In this document: one piece after another, positions 22,143 through 33,734 of the stretch
Numbering within the stretch: position 1 is the stretch's first letter
Layout: each line of letters starts with the position of its first letter
From: Cyathus striatus
Lineage: Eukaryota > Basidiomycota > Agaricomycetes > Agaricales > Nidulariaceae
Direction: 5' to 3'
Assembly (NCBI GenBank): GCA_025738555.1
Contig: JAOVFP010000004.1
Coordinates: 4,836,001 to 4,900,000 of the forward strand
Length of the DNA stretch: 64,000 nt
Notes under the pieces: model-generated
Told to the model about the DNA's origin: nothing
Seen by the model: the letters and a program-made list of their open reading frames with translations, nothing else
The model's database searches: none
Position numbers and translations under genes: made by a program

Positions 22143-23654
22143 CTATTTTTTCGAACCTGAAGCCGGGTTGGAAAGAGGCGCGGACCTGCGGGTCGAGGGA
22201 CCCGCAGAAGCCGACATAGGAGCTGAAGCAGATATTCCGGATGCCCGGGCTCTAGCCGTGGAAGAGGCAGAGCGGGGACATTCTTTGGCGCGATGCCCCG
22301 GATTACCGCAGAACAAGCATAGATTGTTGTCCATGCGACGCTGACGTTCTTGTGGCAAAAGTTTGCCATCTCGACCAACCTTGTCATTCAATTCCGGCCT
22401 CCGCTGTTGGGGAGGCTGCGAGGAACGAGGTGGGTGACTACCAGCACGGTGGGGATAGCTCGGACAGGGTGCATATTGGCCCAAAATGAGGCGGGAAGGC
22501 GCCGGGGTGACTGCGGGGCGGTTTGTAGTAGCTCTAACAGAGCTATCCGGAACCTGCGGACCCCGAGGCTGGTGGGATTCCCGCGTACACTCGGACTGGC
22601 ATTCCCAGTACCGACTACCGATCCCTTGAGCTAGCTTAATCATCCTGCGCTTTGTGGTAGGTTTCCCAACATGAGAGATCTCATCCTTAATGCGACCTGG
22701 AAACCCGGAATAGAGTCGGTGGCATAAGGACTTATCATCCCAGTCGGTGCGCTGTGCAAGCCTGTTGAACTGTACAAGATACTTGGACAGTTTCTGTGAA
22801 TCCTTCATAACGAGGACATCCAGATCATTCTCGGCATCCCCTTCCGGGTTTGCTAACCCGAAGTTATCCTCTAGCATGACAACGAAAACCTCCCAAGAGT
22901 GAAGGAACTCATCATCAGCATAGGGATTGGAGAGGGTCGGCATAACGAGCTGAAGCGCGGTATCCCGAAGATATGCGAGAGCGAAGTTGACTTGGGAGTG
23001 TCCATCCGAGTATTGGGAAGGATTATTCCGGAAGTAAATTTGGCATTGAGTAATGAACTGCTCCAACTTCTCAGCACTGGAACCGTCAAAAGTATCTGGC
23101 TTTTGAACGTTGTGTTCCCGATGTGATCCCGACGTACCCCGGGCGGTTTCCGCAACTCTCAAAAGAGCTTCGGCAAGCCGGTCTTCCCGGGAGTGGTGCG
23201 CAAGAGGTGTGCGCCTGGGATTGTCAACATCATCCTCATCACCATCATCCCCTGAGTCTGAGGATGGTGGAGACGGAGGATTGGGTTGAGAAGGAGGTGG
23301 AGGTGGCGGTCCAATGGTACCACCATCGGAGCCGTGACCCTCGGGAGTGTCCCGGTCTGCTGCGACTGTACCGTATGGCAGTGGAGTGCCATCCGGAGGA
23401 GCCTGAGCAGATCCGAGGTTCCCGGCTGCAGGAACAGAAAGTAGCTGAGCGGAAGTCAAGGGTGGACCCAGGAAAGTAGCACTAGGAGGTGGTGCTGGAC
23501 TGGGTGTAACCCGAGACGGTGTAGAAGGTAGAGAACCTGAAGTACTCCTTGGAGGCTGTTGCCTCGTAGCTGCACGGGTGGCACGAGCACCCACAGCATT
23601 GGTATGACTAGCGGTATGTGCTGTGCGAGTAACCGAAGTCCCAGTTGGAGCCAT
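22143..23654 (-). CDS. gag: Gypsy-1 gag protein
   Basis: A 503-residue open frame beginning MAPTGTSVTRTAHTASH. The N-terminal third is Pro/Ser/Asp-rich and disordered. A capsid-type retrotransposon gag domain follows (QKPDTFDGSSAEKLEQF, then SHVGKPTTKRRMIKLAQ). The C-terminus has a CCHC zinc knuckle (CLFCGNPGHRAKEC). The frame ends in Lys-Lys-stop, where six adenines on the coding strand (22146-22151 in plus coordinates) precede the TAG. This run is a candidate slippery site for shifting into pol. Confidence 0.9.
   Translation of the reverse strand: MAPTGTSVTRTAHTASHTNAVGARATRAATRQQPPRSTSGSLPSTPSRVTPSPAPPPSATFLGPPLTSAQLLSVPAAGNLGSAQAPPDGTPLPYGTVAADRDTPEGHGSDGGTIGPPPPPPSQPNPPSPPSSDSGDDGDEDDVDNPRRTPLAHHSREDRLAEALLRVAETARGTSGSHREHNVQKPDTFDGSSAEKLEQFITQCQIYFRNNPSQYSDGHSQVNFALAYLRDTALQLVMPTLSNPYADDEFLHSWEVFVVMLEDNFGLANPEGDAENDLDVLVMKDSQKLSKYLVQFNRLAQRTDWDDKSLCHRLYSGFPGRIKDEISHVGKPTTKRRMIKLAQGIGSRYWECQSECTRESHQPRGPQVPDSSVRATTNRPAVTPAPSRLILGQYAPCPSYPHRAGSHPPRSSQPPQQRRPELNDKVGRDGKLLPQERQRRMDNNLCLFCGNPGHRAKECPRSASSTARARASGISASAPMSASAGPSTRRSAPLSNPASGSKK
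22146..22151 (-). promoter_or_regulatory. Candidate -1 frameshift site between gag and pol
   Basis: Coding strand reads G-AAA-AAA-TAG in the gag frame. The pol frame is open through this point and begins 62 bp before its first ATG with no stop, so a -1 slip on the A run would fuse gag to pol. The slip heptamer is imperfect in its first base, so this is a proposal. Confidence 0.5.
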
Positions 23655-23690
23655 GATAAAGAGATATCCAAGGTATCAGTATTCGTATAC

Positions 23691-24456
23691 TGTTACGTAC
23701 CGATTCTCTTCCTGCTTAGAAGTGGTTGCGAAGACACCCGGAGGGTGTGGGAGAACTATAACGGAAACCCGAAGTGAGTACGGGTGCGGAAACGTAGAGC
23801 GGGAGTGCGGAAAGAACCGTGGCTTCAGCTTGTGTGCTGCGCCGCCTGGATATCCCCAGGGAATGGTTCGTATTTCACAACAGATGATATCCAATGTAAG
23901 GAAACGTTCCAGAGTACAAGAGAGGGCTTCGCCACTACACTAGGTAGCGGGAGAGAAACCCAAAGGAAAACCCGGAGCAGGTTTCGGAACTTAGAGTAGG
24001 AAGAAAGTGTACAGAGTTGATACGAATACTGAAGACTACCTATTACATCTGGAAGACTACTTATACTAAGTAGGAACCTGTAGATACGAATGTAGAAGTA
24101 TTATACAAAGGACAAGTCAAAGGAGTAAGTAGGAAATGAAGTCTTGGCAAAGCGGAGTAGGGGCGCAAATGACGCACTCAGAATGAAGAATAAGGAACTA
24201 ATCTACAAAGGCCATAATGAAACATATAAGTAGGAATGGAAGAGAGGAGTAATAGAATGATGACGCAGTGAGGCCGTCATAAGAGAAAGTATGTATCCGG
24301 GATACCCAATAGAAAACCCGACGGGTTCCGGGTATGTTCCCAGGCGGGAACGTCGGGAAGTGTAAACCCGAAGCGGGTACGTTCCGGGAATGGACCGGGT
24401 ATGTTGGAAGGTCACGTGGGAACGTCGGCATGATGTATCCGGACATGGATATAACA
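23691..24456 (-). repeat. Gypsy-1 5' LTR
   Basis: 766 bp, collinear with the copy at 16288-17053 without gaps. Ten substitutions separate the two. At one spot one copy reads cctggg and the other cccagg, both derivable from cccggg by different single CpG changes. The gag ATG lies 37 bp inside it. Confidence 0.95.
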
Positions 24457-24539
24457 ATTTCCTCTTTCTGGATACTTAGAATCAATTGGTATAAAAGTCA
24501 AAATTGTCAAAGCAGAAACATATTGTGATTTTCAGTATG

Positions 24540-25540
24540 ATATTACCCAACAGCTTGCTTTCCAACATGTTTTATCAGGTGTAACCACTTTGACTCTATA
24601 GCATTTTGTGCATACAAGACAATGTGGAGGAATGAAATGGCACATTATGTGTTTTATCATTTAGTGTTTGATTCACCAGATAACACTATTGGACAAAAAT
24701 TGTCTGCTGCTGTCATCAACTGGGCTAGCAGCCTCAGGGAAGAGATTTGGGTATTCAAAGGAGGACATTGATCAAAGAATAAAGAACTTTACAAGGCTAT
24801 TAAATCAGCTAACTGGGATTCTATTGTTTTAAATGATTCCTTCAAGGACAAGTTGTGCAGGGATACAATGACTTACTTTTTGAGCAAAGGGATTTATCAG
24901 TCATTGGAAATCACTTGGAAGCATGGTATTTTGCTTCTGGGACCTCCAGGAAATGGGAAAACAGAGACAATTAAAGCACTTATTAACAAATTGGGAGCCA
25001 AAGCACTATATGTAAAGTCTTTTACTACTCAGGTGGTATGTTCACATAGCTTTTGCTATTATTCCATTATTAACTGCTATTCCAGAGTCCTGAATATGGT
25101 GTACACAATTTTTGACCACACAAGAAAACACACACCTTGTGTGTTGGCCCTTGAGGATCTAGATGCAATGGTTGTTCCAGAAGTATGATCATTCTTTTTG
25201 AATGAGTTGAATGGGCTGGTGAGTACCATATCACATGATTTAAGTTCAGCAAGCTGATTAACTGACTTCTCTAGGCACAAAATGAAGGTTTGTTGATGAT
25301 CATGATGACTAACCACCCTGAAAGAATTGACAATGCAATTCTCAACCAACCATCGCACTTTGATGTCAAGTATGACTTCCAATTGCCAGACCATGGACTA
25401 TGGAAGTCATTTGCAAAGAAGTAGGTCAAAAAGGTCCAGTTTCTAGCAAAAAATATAAGTGTATCATTTAATGAGCCTGAAAAAACCACTGGTGAAGTTG
25501 CAGATGCAACTGATGGCTAATCCTATGCATTTTTGAAAGA
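24540..25540 (+). pseudogene. Relic of an AAA ATPase gene
   Basis: Reads in pieces as a P-loop ATPase: an upstream helical part (LREEIWVFKGG), Walker A (GILLLGPPGNGKTETIKALI), an intron of about 53 bp ending ttccag at 25084, Walker B (CVLALEDLD), a second intron, and the sensor region (TNHPERIDNAILNQPS). These match fungal AAA proteins of the type annotated only as P-loop hydrolases. In-frame stops occur after MVVPEV (TGA where arginine is expected) and later. Arginines expected in the sensor 2 region read Q and H, consistent with CpG loss. It lies directly beside the Gypsy-1 insertion. Confidence 0.7.
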
Positions 25541-26296
25541 ACAGTGAGTCTGAATCCACAATATGCACAAAATTATACTGATAATTCTCATTAATCTAGC
25601 TTTATATCTTTCATGTTGTGTATAGTGCATGATGAGTCACTCCATAGTACTGGGGTAGAAGTACTGCAGGAAGCAAGTGATAGCAGCTTGCTGAAGCAAG
25701 CAGAACAACTGGTGAAGCAAATCATTCATGTGGAATGAGAAGACAAGTCATCTGCCAGTACTGGGCCTAGTGGACTTCATGGGGTGCATTCTATGCACAA
25801 GGTGCTAGCCATATCAGTGAATTTTAGCAATACAATTCATGTGGGTACAAATTTCTAATTGGGGCATATTTTCTCTGTTGAGATCAAATTAAAGTTTACT
25901 GAATACACATGAGCCATGTGAGTAGACAAGATTATTATTATGTTTTTAAATCTACAATTCCATATATGTTCAATGATGTTCTTCATAAATGTCATAGAAT
26001 ATATCTTGATATTCCAAATCTCCAAAGAATTCTATCACTTCATCATGTGGAAATGTCACATGAAATACATCTACTGTTAGGTTCTGCAGCAGTGGTAGGT
26101 TTTCTGAACAATTGCAAACACATCCCAAACTCTTTACTCATCCACATGTATGGCCTGACTCCTCCAAACCAGTCACTGTCATACATTCAAGTTTCAATTT
26201 GGAGTTTGCTACATGCATTCTTTTCATTAGTCATAATGCATGCTTGCATGATACTAATAAGTAGGTTTAGGTTATATCAAGAAATAGATCAGAGAA
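25541..26296. other. Degenerate sequence, no gene
   Basis: CpG-poor sequence that may contain further decayed exons of the ATPase relic. An open frame at 25909-26304 shows nothing recognisable. Confidence 0.3.
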
Positions 26297-26539
26297 ATGT
26301 CTAATCAAACATTCTATCAGGCACATGGCTACCTCTGCTCAAGATCACTTGTTGCATCAGAGTTTGGGGAACCAGGACTCCTCAATAGCAATCTAAACCT
26401 TGAAGCAAAATTCGGGGCCCCAGGTAATATATCAGGTCAAAATCATTATTCAATGTCCAAATTTAACAAAGATCAAATGTCCATGCATGCAAAAAACTAC
26501 AGTCCATATTCCACTGCCAATGAAAATGCATCATATCCT

Positions 26540-27202
26540 TCAGACAGTCACAGTCCAGAATCAAAGTTCTGTGCATTGATGCCAGTGCAGTCCACCAAAA
26601 ACAAGGCATCAGTATCTTTCTTGCCAATAGTGACACATTCATTATTGGTGGTGGATGTGATGTTGCATCCAAATGCTACATTCCCCTTGTGCTGACTAAT
26701 ATTGTCACTGCAGAAGTCACAATGAACATTCCAGATCTGGGTCCTAAACATAAATTAGCTCCATGTTTACTAATGCAAAGAGAAAGTAAACTTACAAGTC
26801 ACTAGATTCCAGGTTCTTGGCCTGTGGGTGGTCACCCAACAGACCAACAACCAAATCATTGTTCTCAACAAGCCTGGACAATATTTGTTATTTTTCATCA
26901 CTGTTCATATAAACATGATGAACTCACTTGATGATGTAAGTTGTGGCTGGCAATCCAGTCTGCTCAAATCTGAAGTCAGCTTTTGACAGCCCACCACCAA
27001 CACTCAAACTTGTCACATCAGCATCAGCATAGAAACTGGAAACACCCCACTCATGTGCACTGTTGGTCATGGACATGCTGACACCTTCAAAGTTGGGATG
27101 GAAATTCATGCCAGGTGGTGCATCTCTCCTTTGGAGTGGAGACACAGATACAAGACCAAGGAAGACCTGTGAAGCAATGAAGAAAGTTGTGAATGAAAAC
27201 AT
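26540..27202 (-). pseudogene. Pseudogene copy of the small secreted protein gene
   Basis: Minus-strand counterpart of the gene at 50580-51243, with the same three-exon layout and a recognisable signal peptide (MFSFTTFFIASQVFLGLVS). A one-base deletion in the last exon (ccagaatcaaag against ccagaaatcgaag) shifts the frame near the C-terminus. Many substitutions fall at former CpG sites. Confidence 0.85.
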
Positions 27203-27477
27203 TACAGAAGTCGAAGCTGAAGAAGATAGAAGACATAGATTTGAGGATGCATGAAGAAGAAAGTTGAAAGGCTCTTGTAAAAAGAGGTGTGAAAGTAGAT
27301 AATTTTCTTCTCTCTGTAGGAGGGGTTTGTATAGTGTTTTCACTGTCTGCATTCTCCCAGCACTCAGTTACAGAAGTGTATAATATGTGAGATGCCAGAA
27401 TGCCCACTCAGTCATGAGTCCCAGTGATAGGGTAAAAATCACTCTGAATACCTACATTTTGCCATAGCCATCATATT

Positions 27478-28141
27478 TGTCATGACTGTGCCCCTAGCCT
27501 GACTTGGCAATGGAGTATGAGAGGGTGACTGTGGAGGAACAAGGGGTGAGTATGAGACGAAAATGGAGAATGAGAACTCAGGGGGTAGGACTTCAGCTTC
27601 AGCTTATGTGCTGTGCCCCTGGGATTCCTGGTCCTGGATTTCAGAGTAAGGGCAAGCCCTTCAGAGAAGACAAGAGATGAGAAGATGAGAGGCATAACTC
27701 AAGTCAGACTAAAGAGTGAGGACATAGTTCAATACAAAACTGAAGACTAAAGTACAAATCAAGTACTACTTAAATACTAGAGACTTGGAGTAAGTAAAGG
27801 CCAGTGGAGAAGTATGGTCAGGGTAGGCATACATAGAATGAATACTATAACTAATTAAACATAATAAAACATGTCAGAGAAGTGAGTGCATATGGCAGTG
27901 TAAAGTGAAACTGATAGTGGTGCACTTAGGAATGATAAGTGACTCACTATGAAATGTATACTACATTACTGAGGGGATAGCTCAGTAGAATGGAAGAAAG
28001 GAAATGAGAGTAATCTATGTACAGTAATCAATATGTAATATTAAGAGTGTAATCAAAAATCCAGAGCAATGAAGGGAAACAGCAGAGTAAGAGACTAGAG
28101 GTCCGGAGGTAGGCAATATGGGGATATAACAATATTATATA
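27478..28141 (+). mobile_element. Solo LTR, family A, copy 2
   Basis: 664 bp, TGTCATGACTGTGCC...GGATATAACA, flanked by the target duplication atatt (27473-27477 and 28142-28146). It interrupts the duplicated secreted-protein segment, so it inserted after the duplication. Its internal cttcagcttatgtgctg resembles the Gypsy-1 LTR (cttcagcttgtgtgctg), which suggests related Ty3/gypsy families. Confidence 0.9.
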
Positions 28142-28250
28142 CTACAAAGGCAGGCAGTGCTCATCCCCAGTATATTGCTAGTAGAATGTATGATGGGCAC
28201 ATTTATTGCCAAGGTGTTTTACTAACCCAAGATCCTTGAGTTTGAGAGTT

Positions 28251-29294
28251 AAAGTACCTAATTTAGTGCAATGTAGTATAAATTAAAATATGTATAATTT
28301 CACTCACACCACATACACTCACTAAGAAAGTGCTTGGTGGGTAAGACTCAGATGCAGAATGCTTCTGGGTGAAGTAAGGTAATGTAAAGGGTGTTGAAGA
28401 TCAATGTGCAAGATGGAATGTGTGCTTAGTGAACACTTTGATGCACATTTGATGCACATTCCTTAATCTTGGACTTAGCATGGACTTAGAACTTTGACTC
28501 TCATTACACTCAGAATCTCAAGCTCACACAATACTCTTGCAGAACTGCTTAATGGTATTTCTCAGGGCACAGGAGACTGCCTTTCCTCTACTTTATTCTA
28601 CCTATTAAATATCATACAGGACTACAGCTAGAGGAACTATATAGTTAGTACAAATACAGTAATTTACACATTAGCTAAGCAGTAAGATAGACTTTTGGAA
28701 CCAGAGTAAATCATGGATGTACAAACATACAAGCACCAAGAATGTGTCCATATGGGAAGATAGTGAAGAACAATAAATCATCCTGCAGGAAGAACACTCC
28801 ATATGGAGGCATGATGCCATGCACTTTGACACATGGAAATGGGAACTGCTGAATAAGCCTGCTGGGAATGCTGAATCTCAGACCTGGCCAGGTGCTTATG
28901 GCATGCTGATGCATGGCACTGGTACAGCATGGTTAGATAGCAGCATTTTCTGTGAGTCTAAATCCTTGTGCTTTTCCTATGATGCAATAACATATGACTT
29001 CAATATCCTATTATTAGAATAGATGTGTGCTTAGCTCAATCTCCAGCCTTACTAGTAACTATTTCCCACTGATGTTGAGAATAAACTCTGACCTCAATGT
29101 TTCTATTCTTAGACACTTTCCTACTTAGGCTAGACATGTCCCTTATTAGTGTGAATTGTTCCCATGCTAACTAATGGTCTGGGACCTCTACCTTAGATAC
29201 TAAATACAACCCATGTATATTATACCATTTGTAAGTAGCACATAGAATATAGAAATAATGATTTTACAGTGGGTAGAAGTATGCTAGGTGTATT
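28251..29294. mobile_element. Unclassified 1044-bp insertion
   Basis: Absent from the genic copy of the duplicated locus and flanked by agagtt on both sides (28245-28250 and 29295-29300). The ends are AAAGTACCTAATTT and ATGCTAGGTGTATT, with only weak inverted similarity. The minus strand near 28711-28914 reads a sensible protein fragment (HGIMPPYGVFFLQDD), so it may derive from a coding element. I cannot classify it. Confidence 0.55.
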
Positions 29295-29847
29295 AGAGTT
29301 TCAGGTAGACACAAAGAATTTGCACTTGATGAGAAGTCCAGGAAACTCAGTGCTCTTGTGTGCACACCATATTAAGAACCCTGAAATAGCAGTTAATAAT
29401 GAAATGGGATGGATGAAAAGCAACACATTACACAGTGTGGAAAATACATATGGACATCCACACTGTGGTTGAGGATATTCACACATTCTCATGCAAAATT
29501 CCACATATTGCTATATTAGACCCACACTATGTTAAGTACAGTCAAACCCCTCTTATCTCATAACCCTCATAAGTTTTTCAGCCTACCAACTCAGTTCACA
29601 GAGATTTGCAGACCATAACTCATAAAGCTCATAATCCATAAGTCATACAATTTCATGCAGGAAACCCCATATTATTACATAAGCATAGTAGGGTTTATTC
29701 ATTCTATCCATAATTTCCTTCAGCCAAATTTTGTATTTACCAACTCTTCACTCACTCTAACATGCCACTTGTTGATTCAATAGCTAGACTATGAGTTTAT
29801 AATGCCACTGGGTGAAATGAGACTCAGGAAAAGAGACTAGGTGGAAA

Positions 29848-30951
29848 TTGAAATTCAGGACACCCTTCTCTCAACATTGTACACACAGCACACTACTATC
29901 ATGCCTCCCAAACCTATTGCAGTTCTTAAGAAAGGCCTTTCCACAAAAGGAAACCATATCATCATCAGATGAATACTGGCTGGATCATGAAGCAAACACA
30001 GTTGATGAGCAATGTGTTCTTGAAACCCTGGAGTTGTCATCAGACTACAAGAGAGGGCTTGAATGTTTAGATAACCAGGGAAGGGCAATTGTAATGAAAT
30101 TGAAGGAGTGGAGTGGTGAAATACTCAAAGTTGCTGGAAACAAGCATACACATATGTGACTCTGTAGAAAGGAATAACCTATACACACAGTAAGTAATAG
30201 TAATCTCAGTGTTATTGTATAGTATAATGACTGTACCTATACACACAGTAAGTAATAGTAATCTACATGTGATGTCAGTACAAGATATAAACAGAAAGTA
30301 ATTAGATATCTCACCTCAGTGTTATTGTATAGTATAATGACTGAGGTGAATATATGTCCACTAGCTAGTATATATACATATTTACCAGTGGCCATTGTAT
30401 AAAGGAATAAAGAGAAAGTATGAATGAAAGTAGAAAGGTATGAATGGGTGAAAAGGGAGAAAGGGGTATGTGTGCATTTACAGTGATATGAATGTTAAGT
30501 TGATTTTATATCAACAGACTCTCATTTCATAATGAAAGGATATGCTTACCTATTGTAATTCACAAAGGTCCTGCAAATGATATTCATAAACCTTCAAATA
30601 AGAAAGAAGGTTTGTCCTCTTCTACTCCTGTCATTACAAAGACAACAAAAGAGAATGCTCCACTGGAACAGAGGATTGAAATCCTTGACTGGCATCACAA
30701 GAATGGTAAATGCCAGACTGACACAGCTTGACACTTTGACAAGATTTATCTGAACCTCCAAATCAAACAGCCACTGATTTCACTCTGGCTGAAGCACAAG
30801 GCAAAATGGTGAGCACAATGGGAAGAGGCTAACTGCTCTAGTGATTGAATGGCCAAATGAGTACAACAGACCCAGCATCCAGAAGTATTGGAGATGATGT
30901 ACATATGGGTCTTGAAAGCTATGACAGATGGGATTCTGCTGTGTGGGGAGG
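29848..30951 (+). pseudogene. pogo transposase, N-terminal part
   Basis: Reading around the solo LTR at 30163-30516, the frame gives an acidic N-terminus (SSSDEYWLDHEANTVDE) and then the DNA-binding helix-turn-helix region (APLEQRIEILDWHHKNGK, LQIKQPLISLWLK). The frame ends at ILLCGE, where Gypsy-2 is inserted. Several TGA codons replace expected arginines. Confidence 0.7.
30163..30516 (+). mobile_element. Solo LTR, family B, copy 1
   Basis: 354 bp, TGTAGAAAGG...ATATCAACA, with the target duplication gactc (30158-30162 and 30517-30521). A block cctatacacacagtaagta is duplicated internally. It contains the hairpin-forming cacctcag...ctgaggtg also found in copy 2. Confidence 0.8.
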
Positions 30952-31340
30952 TGTTAGGATTTCACATCTTATCTTATCTAATCTGTATAACTTATCTTAT
31001 CACAGTCACCTGATATATATCACATGACATACAATGCGGACACCATGCATATCAACATGCATTATTCATCAAGATTACAGGCACAGTCCACAGTTCACCC
31101 ATGCTTGTTACATATGTAGTACATGAGTTTGCACAGTAGAAGCACAGTAAACATGTGTTATAGTGTAGGTTAGATTACATGCAGTTTCCTCATGGACTTT
31201 CATTATAAATACAGTCATTTTAGTTAGATATTCCTTATTCTTGTGCTAGTTTATTCCAGACAAGCAATAAGATTCATTTTTCTTTCTTTTCTCTTCGTGT
31301 TTGAGTTCGACTTCGAGTTTTTGCTTGTCTGTTGCTAACA
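30952..31340 (+). repeat. Gypsy-2 5' LTR
   Basis: 389 bp. Contains a TATA-like cattataaatacag near 31200, a plausible core promoter for the element. Confidence 0.95.
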
Positions 31341-32002
31341 AAAGCACAAGAATCTACCTTGTTTCTCGACCTCAAACTCTCTCCCGCCGACCCCCGGCAC
31401 ACTTTTCTCTTTACCTTGTTTTCCGTTCTTTGGACCTTCAAAATCCTTAGACATACACCCCATTCAATAGACTTGTTCGTTGTGCTTGGATGCACGAGAG
31501 GATAGAGTAACATTGAGCCCGACTCTTCCGAATTACCGAACATCTTAGGCCCTCTGCCTTGAGTTTGGCATGGCGCCAGTGACTGGGCAGGCTACCACAT
31601 GTTGGCCCAGCTGGTTCTATCTGCAAATCGGTGTGCATGAGACTTGGGACGTCTTGCTAGTCTCCGAGCCTCTTCAAAAGCATCTGTTATCTAGTCTTTC
31701 ATTCTGGCACCTATCACCCATTCCCAAACCCTTCATACTCTCCATAATCGATCCTATCACATCTCTTTATCTTCCACACCAATCTACACTCCTCGATCTT
31801 GCCCTACACCCTACACTCATAATTTGAGAGCTGTGTCGGTGGACTCCGATGACTCAAATTTCGATCCCAACACCTATCCCTCACTTGATCAAATCCTTCT
31901 CTACCCATTACCCGCACCTCGCCCCATTATCCCCATTCCCTGTACCCTTACCATCATCACCAAACTTGGACATCCTACTCCTACCTACCCCAATTTCGAA
32001 TT

Positions 32003-33250
32003 GTGAAAATGGATACACCAGGAAACCCATGGAACCAGGTACCGGTACCTGGAACCATTTATATTAATAACCCCAGAACACATCATACTACTCTGACAAT
32101 TCACATGGAAGCTCCTACCCCACAAGGATCTCCTTCACCCCTCATGATACCAGTAAATTTCAGACAACCCCCTCCTAATACCCCCAACCAACCACCACCA
32201 CCCCCTCCACCTAATCCTCCGACCTCAGCTGAGCAAGGAGGTTGGGTACACATGATCGCAGACACTATTAGATTTGTTGGTAGAGGTATTTTCAGATTAC
32301 ACACCTCTGTAATTGAAACTGCCAAAGCCACATCCATGATGGCAAGAAGGCAACGTGACGCAGTCACAGATAAGGCTCTCAAAATAGAGAAGCCTGAGAA
32401 ATACACAGGAGACCATAAACATGCGAGAGCTTGGATGAGATCACTGGAGTCCTACTTCACTGGATCTCATGTTAATCCCCTCGAGCATGAGATGAAGATA
32501 AGGTTCATATTGAGTCTTATAGATGGATCAAAGAATCAAACAGCAGCTAGCTGGGTTGATCAAATTATGGTGATTATGAAACAAACCCCTGGAACCAAAT
32601 ACGAACAAATCAAGGAGGACTTTTTACACTTTTTCGGAGTATATTCAGAAATCCAGGATGCTCAGGATGAACTTGACAACTTATACATGGGTCGCTGGAC
32701 AGTCGAAGAATTCACAGTTAGATTCTCGACCATTGCTGGACAAACAGGATATAACAACACTGCAATCATCAGGAAATATAAGAACAAACTTGACCCCCGA
32801 CTACTCGAAATGATAGTTATGTGAGGAACCCCGAACACACTTCAGAAATGGTATGACACAGCACAGGAAATTGATCGAGAACGTCGAAATATTTTTAGAA
32901 ATAAAAACCCATGACAAGGACAACAATTTAATCCCAGTCAGAACCAGAACTTTGGACAACAACAAGGTGTGCAGAATACCCAACAGGGCGGACCATGACC
33001 AAATCAATTCCAATCTCAGAACCAAGGACCCCACTTCCCCCAGAACCCTGCACCTCCCCCTAATCGAGCCAACCTTACGGTATCGCAAGGAGGAGACTGC
33101 ATGGACATTGACACCCTGAAACGAGAAGGATGTTGTTTTTATTGTAAGGAAAAAGGACATATGGCCAATGCATGCCCTAAAAAGCAAAACTGAGGCCCTT
33201 ATGTACAATGTAACAATAATATGGACAATACTTATGTAAATAATTCAGTA
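32003..33250 (+). pseudogene. gag: Gypsy-2 gag, interrupted
   Basis: Starts near MDTPGNPWNQVPVP. A Pro/Asn-rich part is followed by the capsid-type domain (KIEKPEKYTGDHKHARAW, then FLHFFGVYSEIQD). The first stop is TGA at 32822, where arginine is expected before GTPNTLQKWY. Translation beyond it continues to a CCHC zinc knuckle (CFYCKEKGHMANACP) near 33135-33180. Confidence 0.8.
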
Positions 33251-33734
33251 CCAGTAGCATTGTAGAATTACTGGACATTACTAAACTATCAGAGGAACAA
33301 CATGCTTTACTAATGGCACAATTGGGTTTTCCCCAAGGCCAGCAGTGAGCGCGAACTCACCAGCCTCTAATTATATAGCTTCTTCTGTAACTGTACCTAC
33401 TTTAGATCTGGAATCTGAATTCATATTGTTCAAGAAAAAGATATCACAGTGCACCTTCCCTGATCAGGAAGTAAAACCAGGAAATGTGTATTGGGTTGCA
33501 TGAAGATTAAAAGACCAAACACCAGAACTAGCCTTGGCTTCACTTAGTATTTGGACACATTCGAAACGGAAACTTGAAGTAACTCCAAAAACAATTAATG
33601 AACTAAATGATCTTTCCAATCAGGATGTAATTCAAGCATTAACGGAATTAAAAGGACCTAAAAAATTCATCCAAGGATCTAAAGGAAATCAGATGGATCT
33701 CGATCTAATGATTACTACTTTAGATACTCAATGA

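Larger units (their letters stand above)
16288..24456 (-). mobile_element. Complete Ty3/gypsy chromovirus, Gypsy-1
   Basis: An 8169-bp element on the minus strand with two 766-bp LTRs (16288-17053 and 23691-24456) and the five-base target duplication atttc (16283-16287 and 24457-24461). Order in element direction: 5' LTR, gag, pol (protease, reverse transcriptase, RNase H, integrase, chromodomain), an antisense gene, polypurine tract, 3' LTR. The LTRs differ at 10 positions, 9 of them explained by CpG loss. Reading frames of gag and pol are open, but several key residues are changed (see pol), so it is likely inactive. It is among the youngest insertions in the island. Confidence 0.95.
26297..29360. 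repeat. Decayed duplicate of the 50.2-51.7 kb locus
   Basis: From gtctaatcaaacattctatca at 26297 to caggaaactcagtgctc near 29360 this segment is collinear with 50219-51690. It is interrupted by two insertions (27478-28141 and 28251-29294). Where the genic copy has CG, this copy usually has TG or CA. Confidence 0.9.

Noticed and set aside
27965..27985. ggatagctcagtagaa, resembling the A box of a tRNA gene, in family A LTRs
   Set aside because: No B box, acceptor stem or anticodon arm follows at the right distance; it is part of the LTR.
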